A program made the translations under genes and the position numbers. Below, piece by piece: positions 55,650-64,000 of a stretch of 64,000 nt of DNA. The DNA comes from Coenobita brevimanus (Eukaryota > Arthropoda > Malacostraca > Decapoda > Coenobitidae). Location: assembly GCA_032717465.1 (NCBI GenBank), contig CM064658.1, positions 9,003,740 to 9,067,739 of the forward strand, in the 5' to 3' direction. The notes beneath the pieces were generated by a model. It did no database searches. It was not told the DNA's origin and worked only from the letters and a program-made list of their open reading frames with translations. Numbering within the stretch: position 1 is the stretch's first letter; each line of letters starts with the position of its first letter.

Positions 55650-56375
55650 TAGGCGAGGTGGCTCTACAGTGAGGCTGAAGTGTTGTGAGAGTAACGTGAA
55701 TGAGGAGAATAAATATTTTGTGGCATGAAAGGTTACACTATGTTGGTGGCAGAGTGCATTGTGAGAATGAGCTGCTTGAGAACGTGTTTTACGTCATAGT
55801 TGGGGAGAGTGCATTGAGATGAGGTGCTCGGGGTGAGTGTGTTACATTATAGTGAAGAAGAGTGTGCTGTGAGAATAAAGTGCTTGAGGTAGGTGTGTTA
55901 CAATTTGACGGAGAAGTGTTTTGTGAGATGAGGTGCTTGTAGTGAATGGGTCACATTATAGTGAGGAAGAGTGCGTTGTGAGATGAGGTGCCTGAACTAT
56001 GTTACATTATAGTGAGAAGAGTGCGTTGTGGGATGAAGTGCTTGAAGTATGTTACATTATAGTGAGGAAAAGTGCGTTGTGAGATGAGGTGCTTGAAATG
56101 AGTATGTCACATTATTGTGAGGAAGAGTGCGTTGTGAGATGAGGTGCTTGAAATGAGTGCTACATTATAGCTGGGGAGAGTGCGTTGAGATGAGGTGCTT
56201 GAGGAAAGTGTTACATTATAGTGGGGGAGAGTGCATTGAGAATAAAGTGCTTGACGTGGGTGTCTTACGGTTTAGTGGACAAGAGTGTGTTGTGAGAATA
56301 AAGTGCTTGATGTGAGTAATGTTATAGTGTGGGCGAGTGCGTTGTGAGAATCAGGTGCTTAAGGTAATTGTGTTA
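55650..56375. repeat. Degenerate minisatellite, about 50-60-bp unit, 11-12 copies
   Basis: Units of the form GTTACATTATAGTGAGGAAG, AGTGCGTTGTGAGATGAGG and TGCTTGA repeat with varying length. Divergence is higher at the edges than in the centre. It ends where the RTE-b leader starts. Confidence 0.9.
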
Positions 56376-56379
56376 AGGT

Positions 56380-59300
56380 GTGAGGAGCAAAACAACCCTG
56401 GGGGTAGGGTTTTTTTTTCAAGAATACTCCCCCAGTATCCCTGCTTGTCGTAAAAGGCGACTAAAAGGGTTGGCGGAGGGTTAGTGCCCCTCCCGGGAAA
56501 ACAACTAACTAAAAAAAACAAACAGTAAGCCTCGGACAAGGACTGACCAAACGATGACGACCAAGGACCGGACAAAGGACATGGTAATTGGAACTTGGAA
56601 TGTAAGGGGAGCGAATGATGAGGTGAAAGAGAGAGAGATTGTCCAGGTGCTAGAGGGTGCGAAAGTGGATGTATGTGGAATAACTGAAACAAAATGGGGA
56701 GGAGAAAGTGTGAGAGAATGGGAATATGGATGGGGTATATGTGCAGGAGTAGGTGAGAATGAGAGGGCAAAGGAAGGAGTAAGTATAGTTATGAGTAAAA
56801 GATGGAAGAGAAGCATAAGACAGTATGGATCAGTTGGGTCAAAGATTGTGTGGGTAAAGTTGAAAGTTGGAATAGAAATGTGGGCGATTGTGTGTGTGTA
56901 TGCACCAACGCAAGATCGTGCTAGAGTGAGAGAAGAGTTCTGGACAAACAGAAGTGTGCATGGAAAAGTCTGGAAGGAATGAGAGAGTGTTTTTGATTGG
57001 TGATATGAATGGTAAAGTTGGGAATGTGAAGGTGGATGGAATAGTTGGTGAGTGGGATGTGCCTGCTGAGATAGATGAGAATGGGAGTGCGTTAGTGGAC
57101 ATTTGTGCTGGGAGGGGGTTGGTGATAGCCAATACCCTCTTCAGGCATAAAATGATCCACAGGTATACATGGCGAGTGATGAGAAGGGTGGGTGGTGAAC
57201 TGAATGAAAGGAAGGCAATGATTGATTATGTGTGTGTGGATGAAAGGATGCTAAGATGTGTAAAGGATGCAAGAGTTTATAGAGGTTGGGGGAGTGGACT
57301 TTCTGACCACTACTTGGTGGTGGCCAGAATTAGAATTCAAGTAAGATGGAGGAATAGAAGAAGGGAAAGACGAGAGGAAGGAGTAGTTGCAAGGAGAGTG
57401 GGAAGGTTACAAGAGGATGAGAAAAAGGCAGAGTATAAGAGAGAAGTGGAGGAACGATTGGGCAATATGAATTGGAGCAGATGGGAGACGTGGAAGGTGT
57501 GTGTAAGATATTTACAGAAGAAATATGTGCAGCATGTGATGTGGTGTGTGGAAGGAAGAGAAGACGGAGGGGGGTGCAAGGAACAGTGTGGTGGACTGAA
57601 GAGGTGAAACAGGCTGTGGCACAAAAGAAGAAAGCATACAATGAATGGATGAGAAATAGGGCCGTGGAAAAAGTTGAGAGGCGGAAGAGAGAGTTATATG
57701 TGGAAAGAAAGAGAGAGGTGAAAAGATTAGTAAGAGAGAGTAAGAGAGTGGATGAGGAATTTGGAAGGAATTTGAGTGTAAAGTGGAGGGACTGTAAGAA
57801 AATGTTCTGGAGAGAGGTGAAAAGAGTAAGACAGGGTGGAAGTGAAGTTAGCAGGGGAGTGAAAGATAAAAATGGTAGATCACTAGTGGAGAAGGGAGAA
57901 AAAGTGAGCAGACGGAGAGAACACTTTAAGGAATTGTTGAACGTAGAGGATGGAAGTAATGCGAGTATAAGTGGCTGGGGAATAGCTGGGAGAAGGAGGG
58001 AGGTAAGAAGACAGGAAGAAATCAGTAGGATAGAAGTTGTGGAAGCAAAGAAGAAAGTTAAATCGGGGAAAGCCCCAGGAATTGATGGAGTGTGTGGTGA
58101 AATGCTGAAGCATGGGGGAGAGATAGTAGTAGAATGGATGTGGAAGATGTGCAGATTGGCCTGGGAGGAAGGTAGAGTTCCGGAGGATTGGAAGTCAGGT
58201 ATAATTATTCCCTTGTACAAAGGAAAAGGGGAAAAAGAAGTGTGTGGTAAGCATAGGGGCATTTGTCTTCTTAGTATAATAGGAAAAGTGTATGGTAGGA
58301 TACTTATAGACAGAGTTAGAGAAAGAACAGAGAAATTAGTTGCAGAAGAACAGGGAGGCTTTAGGAAGGGATGAGGTTGTGTAGAGCAGATATTCATTCT
58401 TAGATCTTTAGTGGAAAAGTTTCTAGAGAAGGAAAAGAAGTTGTATGCGGCTTTCATGGATTTGGAGAAAGCATATGACAAGGTGGATAGAGAAGGATTG
58501 TGGAAAGTGTTAAGAATATATGGAGTAGATGGGAAGTTGTTGAATGCTGTGAAGAGTATGTACGATGGTGCAAAGGCTGCAGTGCGTGTGGATGGTGAAC
58601 TAAGTGAATTTTTCTCTTTGAAAGTTGGTTTGAAACAGGGATGTGTCATGTCTCCATAGTTGCTCAATCTGTACATGGATGGGGTAATAAAAGAGGTACA
58701 AGGTAGGGTAATGGATGTTGGAGTGGCCCTGGTGAGAGAGGATAGTGTTTGGAAACTCCCTGTACTGTTGTTTGCAGATGATACTGTGTTGTTGAGTGAA
58801 GACGAAGGGGAGCTGCAACGCTTGGTGGATGAGTTTGAGAGAGTGTGTAAGAAACGGAATCTAAAGGTGAATGTAGGGAAGAGTAAAGTGATGGTCTTTG
58901 AGAGAGGTGAAGTTAGTGAATGTACAGCGAGGTTGGATGGTGAGGAATTGGAAAATGTGAGTACGTTTAAGTACTTGGGTAGTGTGATGAGTAAGGATGG
59001 AGGTTTGGAGGGTGAAGTGCTTGAAAGGGTACAGCAGGGAAGAAAGGTTGCTGGTTCTTTGAAAGCAGTGATAAGAAACAGGGAAGTGAGCATGGAAGTG
59101 AAAAAGTTACTACATGACAGTATTGTGATACCAACTCTAACGTATGGAAGTGAAGCTTGGACGTTGTTGGAAGGACACAAGTGAAGAGTGAGAGCAGTGG
59201 AAATTGGTTATTTAAGAGGAGCCTGTGGAGTCACATGGAGAGACAGGCTGACGAATGAGGATATAAAGGAGCGTTGTGGTGTTGATGTGGATGTGATAGG

Positions 59301-59470
59301 AGGCGTTATGAGGAACACACTGAGGTGGTTTGGCCATGTGGAGAGGATGGAGGGTGAAAGACTGACGAAGAGAGTGTATGTGAGTGAGGTGGAGGGGGGA
59401 AGAGGGAGGGGGAGGCCGAGGATGAGATGGAGGGATGGGGTGGAGGGGTATATGAGAGAGGGGGGCAGTA
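56380..59470 (+). mobile_element. RTE-type LINE, near full length (RTE-b)
   Basis: A leader with the shared motif at 56449-56463 precedes a long ORF with endonuclease and RT. The copy matches 44341-44600 until about 59460 and then diverges, so it has lost the family's 3' end (GGCGTCTGGCAATAGATAG). The 3' part is replaced by unrelated sequence and a 29-bp tandem repeat. Confidence 0.9.
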
Positions 59471-59520
59471 CATCGACACACAGAGCCGGGTATGACTACT
59501 ACACGGCAGCAGCATCCTAA
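56554..59520 (+). pseudogene. RTE-b endonuclease/reverse transcriptase
   Basis: Frame 1 covers 56554-56982 and 57472 to the end; a middle piece (56954-57607) is in frame 2, so one indel near 56950 and a compensating one near 57480 are present. Stops interrupt the main frame at about 58372, 58658 and 59183. Endonuclease motifs: GTWNVRGAND, VCGITETKWGGE, LIGDMNGKVG, SDHYLVVARI. RT motifs: KSGKAPGIDGVCGE, HRGICLLSIIGKVYGRIL, EEQGGFRKG, FMDLEKAYDKVD (motif A), GLKQGCVMSP (motif B), FADDTVLLSED (motif C). The C-terminal part has FKYLGSVMSKDGG, TLTYGSEAW and RWFGHVERMEGE. Inactive, but the active-site residues survive. Confidence 0.92.
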
Positions 59521-59640
59521 CGCTTCTGTGACTTGCTTTATTAAACACTCAGGCTTCTGTGACTCACTCTTTAACACTCAGGCTTCTGTGACTCACTCTT
59601 TAACACTCATGCTCCTGTGACTTATTCTGTTAATCATTTA
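59515..59640. repeat. 29-bp tandem repeat, about 4 units
   Basis: Units with GCTTCTGTGACTCACTCTTT and AACACTCAG; the first and last copies are the most diverged. It lies at the abnormal 3' edge of RTE-b. Confidence 0.9.
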
Positions 59641-61394
59641 CCAGTGATCACCCTCTTCCTATGGTGTAACTAATGTCTGCAAATTTAAAAATGTGCTCCA
59701 TGTCTCTCTGCAGTAGACTAATTTATTATTTTAGATATGCTTTGCCAAGATGATGGTCAGAGTTACATTATGTCTATATATTGTCATTATTATTTTCTCT
59801 ACGCCTCTCTAACTGGGTCATTGTGTCATATTTTGTTTCACCGTCAGACGAGAATATTACCCTGCCAAACACAGAAAAACAACTGGTAGGGGAAAAGATG
59901 CATGGTTTCCTGTTATGCTTAGAGAATATTGCCCTCAGTCTGGGGTGTTTTCGTAGACTTTCTTGAGGCTAAACTGTGTCGTACTGCTTATTTATCCCCA
60001 TTTTCTGTATTTATACCGTTATTTTCTCTCGGTAACTAAATTCGGGTGAATATTAAAGTGAAAAATACGACAGCAGAAAATTACTCATGATAATAATTAG
60101 CTGATATGGAGACTTGTGAAGAAATTGGCTAAAATCCTTTATAAACAGCTCTGCTTCTCACATTCCTCATTCTCCCCCCCCCCTCTCTCTCTCTCCCTCT
60201 GAAGGCCTGAATAATATCTCTTCTGCCATTGGTTCATGGTTTCTTTTCATTCCCTGCAACAGCTCGGTTTTGAACTTGCGTCTTTGCACTTCTCAGTCAC
60301 CAGCTTTACATTACACTGTGACGCGTTGTGCTTTGTCATGTGATCTCCACTGAATTAACTTTTTATTTATAAGTTATGTGTCTACCACACGTGTTGCTCC
60401 AATCAGACTACTGTATTTGTTAGTCTGAAATGGCTTTTAGCAGTCTGAATGGAGAACTTTAAACCGAGCTAGAAAATTCAGAAATCACAGAGCAGAAAAC
60501 ATGGAACATTTTTTCTGACTGTGAGGATGCAGAAGAGGGACGCAAAAAATTCCATCTAATCCATGGACCAGGAGGAAATCAGGGGGCTGTTCCAGAACTA
60601 TTTTCCACGGAGATTCAAACTCAGCATGAATCAGCCCTCATTTCGATTCCTCTGACCCCAAGGATGACGGATCTACCTCATCCTGTAAAAAAACAAAACA
60701 AAAGGACATCTGCAGCGACTCGGGTGCAGGCAGAGTGCGTGGGAACAGGGCTAGGCACCATCTGTCCTCCAACCTTCCATGTCTGGCTTGGATTATCGTC
60801 TTGCCCGAGCCTCACTTCAAAGTATCACTCATAACTAGTTGTGTCTGTAGCAGCCCAGGGATCGCCAAACTTCTGAGGCAGTAATTATCAGCTCAGCCTC
60901 ATCCCAAAGAACCTCTTGATAAGACCACAAATAATGTTCCGTTCCATCACAGGGTTAAGCTTCTGCTGAGTTAGTTCATCTGTCAGGCCATCTGCTGAAC
61001 GCTGCTGGATCAAGGACAGTCTTAGGTCCTGGCTCAATTTCAAGTATTGCCTAACTCTGCTCATCATTCAGGTCCCTTGCAGTAGCCTAGATTCTGAAGT
61101 CAGTTGTCGGCTCCGCAAACAGCTGTCTTTTACGTCATTGAAGCTTGCAACCAAATACCCCCACCTGGAGTATCCTGACATTCAAGGAAGACTTCCCTGC
61201 AGAAGCCACCTCTCCAAATACCTGATATACTCACATCACACACCACCGCCCATCCCACCCACACACTCCTGCCTTGGCTCCTCATATCTGTAATACACTG
61301 GGACCCTCCAGCCCTTCCAGTCATACACATACTACTCATATCCATTTCATCCACAACCATAACATACATAAAACGCTATTCGTGTCCCAGATAC
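59641..61394. other. Probable intron, no exon recognised
   Basis: A C-rich then (CT)n patch lies at 60173-60200. I found no splice-bounded open frame I would defend. Confidence 0.45.
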
Positions 61395-61544
61395 TGTGTT
61401 CATACAGTGCCTAACTGTCTGTCGCAAGCGGAAATGCCTGTCACTGTGTTCATACAATGCTTAACTGTCTGTCGCAAGCGGAAATGCCTGTCACTGTGTT
61501 CATACAATGCCTAACTGTCTGTCGCAAGCGGAAATGCCTGTCAG
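61395..61544. repeat. 50-bp tandem repeat, 3 units
   Basis: TGTGTTCATACARTGCYTAA recurs at 61395, 61445 and 61495; the three units are nearly identical. Confidence 0.96.
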
Positions 61545-61907
61545 GTGATCCCTACCCGCATTTCCATAATTTTATCTACACCCACGGTCTTTGTACCCCA
61601 GTAAATATTATTGATATCACTGCAGAACTAAATCTACATGTATGCTTTTTCATTTTCAACAAATAAATCTATCTGATTGCTCTTTCATTGTTTCACCAAT
61701 CCTCAAAACCACCCTAAATTATACTGGCACTTTGCCAAGTGAGACACTGCAATAACGCTACGGTCCATAAGCATTCTCAGCTTAATTTGTTTCATCTCCT
61801 TTACAGTTGTCCATTTAAACTGTTTCAGATAGACTGTCAGACAGATGCAATTTTATTATTTTATTTGTTACAACCAGTACATAATATATGTATTCCGTTA
61901 CCAACAG

Positions 61908-62015
61908 TGTAGACTCAGTGTGCAGTTTGATGGCGTTCAGATCACCCAGACAACAGCCACTTCCTCTCTGCCGCCCTCAGGACCCCACTGCGGCAGCACC
62001 ATCATATACTTGAAG
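61908..62015 (+). CDS. Probable 108-bp exon of the membrane-protein gene
   Basis: The acceptor is TTACCAACAG and the donor TGAAG|GTTAGA. The 36 codons read CRLSVQFDGVQITQ, then TTATSSLPPSGPHC and GSTIIYLK, a composition typical of an extracellular beta-rich domain with two Cys. The exon is symmetric (phase 0 at both ends), so it does not join directly to the phase-1 exons at 55055 and 62753; at least one more exon on each side is required. The donor region is repeated downstream. Confidence 0.5.
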
Positions 62016-62100
62016 GTTAGACTTTACATACACTTGAAGGTTAGACCTGAACATATACTTGAAGGTTAGAGTTACTTGAATATAAACTTGAAGGTTACGC
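62004..62100. repeat. Irregular repeat of the exon's donor sequence
   Basis: CTTGAAGGTTAGA-like words occur four times (about 62009, 62032, 62059, 62088), spaced about 25 bp apart, beginning at the true donor. Three of them keep an AAG|GTTAG potential donor. Confidence 0.8.
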
Positions 62101-62136
62101 TTGAACCCGTATATTACCTGAACAAAATATAAATAA

Positions 62137-62236
62137 ATCTACTCGCAATTCTTAATGCATAAACCACCACCATGCTTTTAAAATACATCTACTCGCAATT
62201 CTTAATGCATAAACCACCACCATGCTTTTAAAATAT
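62137..62236. repeat. 50-bp tandem duplication
   Basis: ATCTACTCGCAATTCTTAAT and the following 30 bases occur twice in a row with almost no differences. Confidence 0.95.
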
Positions 62237-62349
62237 CCGCTTAGACAACTTCAGAGTAAGCTGCAATCAGATATTATATGAAAATGAACTGATGGAGAAA
62301 CGTAGTTCATGAGCAGCTTCAGTTTGTCAGGAGCAGGGTCGCCACTTAC

Positions 62350-62484
62350 AGACTCCAGGCAATCGCTGGAAGTGCAGAACCAGTGAATCCACTCGGAAGG
62401 GGTCGTATCTTGAGAGCCATCGAAACCGTCTGGTCGCAGTAGCTTCTCCGTCTCCACTCACGATCACGTAGAGTTTGTTGCCAA
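62350..62484 (-). other. Possible antisense exon
   Basis: On the minus strand a 135-bp segment is bounded by TTTATTCAG (acceptor) and GAGTCT|GTAAGT (consensus donor). One frame is open throughout: GNKLYVIVSGDGEATATRRF, RWLSRYDPFRVDS, LVLHFQRLPGV. I recognise no family. It lies inside an intron of the plus-strand gene, so it may be a nested gene's exon or chance. Confidence 0.35.
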
Positions 62485-62752
62485 CTGAATAAATTGTAAT
62501 GATGTAGATGGTAAACTTAAAGCCTTCTAGGTTATAAGGCTTTCTTGAGCTAGGGGAAGTAGGTTTCAATGCAGTGGACAGGTGTAGGAAACTGACCAAG
62601 GAAATAACCGTAGACCCACATAACAGATTCAAGACCTGACTTCGAGCAGCTCACGTGATTCTCATACATATAAAGCAGTGAACAAACCTCAAATACCATA
62701 GACAGAACCTAATGTAACCACAATGCTTATCAGTTATTTTAATGTCTTGCAG

Positions 62753-63615
62753 GCAACGAGTGGTGGGCCTTCATATTCGTCCTGGGTGAGAATGGCGGTG
62801 TCCCTGTGTTGGCCCTGCTGCTGCTGTGTCTGCTGCTGGGTGTTGTGCTGGGAGGCCTGGCTATTTATCTGTGTCAGAGGCGTCGCTACAAGAAGTATAA
62901 ATTTTTACGGAAGCAGCCCGCAAGGAGTATAACTTCGCATGCTGATATCATACTCAACACTCAACTAGCCGGGAGCGGTAGTCTGCTGGGTTCCAAGTAT
63001 ACTAATAGCTTGAAGAGTGACTATAGCACCACACAGTCAGGCAGAGCAACTCCCAATCTTAACACTTTTACTGATCCACGGAAACCATTCGCACCACCGG
63101 CACCAAATAGTGCTAATAGTTCACTTGATCATGGTGTCCGGCGTCAAAACACAGCACAAAAATACAGCATCAACAGGAAAGCCAGTAACGGTATTATCAC
63201 TAATTCTGTGGATCGTGGTCTCAAAATCCCCATAACTAGCCATGTGAAGAATAGCCTGGACAGAGCCACGAACAGCAGTGCCAACAGTTCCTACGACCGC
63301 AGATCCGGATATCAAGGTCAGAGCTTCCGCAGTCTGAATACATCAAGAAGTGGGAGTGGCACCAACACAGATAAACTGCTTGGATCTGACCTGCTGCCCC
63401 CACCCCCACTCAGTGATCGTGTGAGCCGGCCGCTGGAGCCTGCTGGGGTGGGAGTTGGTGAAGGCAACAATAGACCCGCCTCTGATCCAGTTTTCATTGA
63501 AGACACTTACCAGACCCCGTATGGGTCACTGCCAGAACATGAACAAGCCTCTGACGCAGACACAAACAATGAAATTCAAGTAAACACTTTCCAATATGGT
63601 CAGCATTATAGATGA
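62753..63615 (+). CDS. Last exon: type I membrane protein, TM helix and cytoplasmic tail
   Basis: The acceptor is GTCTTGCAG. The exon starts in phase 1 (needs one base from the previous exon) and runs 286 codons to TGA. It encodes a short extracellular stretch (NEWWAFIFVLGENGG), one transmembrane helix (VPVLALLLLCLLLGVVLGGL), a basic stop-transfer segment (CQRRRYKKYKFLRKQ) and a tail of about 235 residues rich in Ser, Asn, Thr and Arg. The tail has proline runs (LPPPPPLS, FAPPAPNS), several Tyr residues in YxxS/YGSL settings and ends YGQHYR. The pattern is that of a cell-surface receptor or adhesion protein with an unstructured signalling tail. I do not recognise the family, and no enzymatic domain is visible. 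Confidence 0.8.
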
Positions 63616-64000
63616 CAAGGTCGTGAACACTTTTTAAGGAAAACAATCACAAGAATTTCAGAACAAAATATTTGCTGAGGCAAATGTGTCAACCTGATTG
63701 CTGAGATTTAGGTGTCAACCTTGCTTTTAATTTCTTCATAGCATTCCTAACAGAGACTGATTATCTTAACACAAATATGGTGCTGGCAGTTTAGCATTAA
63801 AATACTACATGCCATTACTTATTAGACATCGTAGAAGCATTTGTTGTTGTTGCTGCCGTGGCTTCAGGTTTATATGGACAACAACGCGGATAACTGCAGG
63901 CCGAAATTGCCCTTCTACACTCCACCATCCTCCTTTCGGGTATATGGAGGAAGATGAGGGACGTTTGCATAACCAAAAAGCGAATCCGCCCATTATATCC
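63616..64000 (+). other. 3' untranslated region and downstream
   Basis: AT-rich sequence follows the stop. No canonical AATAAA is seen before about 63800. A (TTG)n-like GTTGTTGTTGCTGC patch lies at 63841. Confidence 0.45.

Noticed and set aside
57330..59180. 616-codon minus-strand open frame as a gene
   Set aside because: It is the exact antisense of the RTE-b coding region and follows from the purine-rich sense strand; no domain is visible in it.
61130..61369. 79-codon minus-strand frame as an exon
   Set aside because: No acceptor or donor in suitable positions and no recognisable domain.

Overview
The window looks like nuclear DNA from an arthropod, most likely a decapod crustacean. It holds many long (CA)n, (GA)n and (TA)n tracts, at least five distinct tRNA-derived SINE-like sequences, several unrelated LINE families of the kinds common in crab and shrimp genomes, and only two host genes, both split into short exons with GT/AG borders. 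There are no operons, ribosome binding sites, CRISPR arrays or intact tRNA/rRNA genes. The taxon is inferred from repeat types and protein similarity recalled from family knowledge, not from a search.

Host genes. (1) An alpha-L-fucosidase (GH29) lies on the minus strand. Four exons are visible (29049-28847, 25789-25649, 25306-25144, 22818-22686), and the junctions join in the expected phases, but the 28847-29049 exon carries one extra base. Its upstream intron neighbourhood (27.5-28.8 kb) holds several decayed copies of the end of that exon. (2) A type I membrane protein lies on the plus strand: a signal-peptide exon at 54960-55055, a 108-bp exon at 61908-62015 and a final exon (transmembrane helix plus long Ser/Asn-rich tail) at 62753-63615. 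The linkage is inferred from order and phase.

Mobile DNA, left to right. A 28-bp minisatellite (2423-3414) sits inside a dispersed GGTCA-rich repeat. A degraded jockey-like LINE is at 3.9-6.5 kb. A nearly full-length, nearly intact I-superfamily LINE on the minus strand (about 8.2-14.1 kb; ORF1 with zinc knuckles, ORF2 with endonuclease, RT and RNase H) carries only two single-base deletions. A 293-bp Harbinger-type MITE is at 15865-16157. A CR1-like LINE (16349-18519 and 22113-22275) is split by a very young non-autonomous LTR retrotransposon (18520-22112, 560-bp LTRs differing at one base). A decayed RTE-like LINE is at 23.6-24.9 kb. A duplicated block (30.5-31.8 and 33.7-36.9 kb) flanks a 5'-truncated RTE, and a third, inverted piece is at 37.3-37.5 kb. 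A Harbinger remnant lies inside a SINE (39.9-41.2 kb). A jockey-like LINE with a mutated YADD box is at 42.0-43.3 kb, an inverted RTE-like remnant at 47.5-48.7 kb, and two long RTE elements at 50.0-53.5 and 56.4-59.5 kb.

The most interesting items are the young LTR element without gag/pol, the paired covarying hairpins and in-frame ORF1/ORF2 stop of the I-type LINE, the serial exon copies in the fucosidase intron, a 680-bp retroposon-like insert carrying an unknown acidic ORF whose empty site is visible in a paralogue, and a short RTE derivative that keeps both ends of an RTE but none of its middle.
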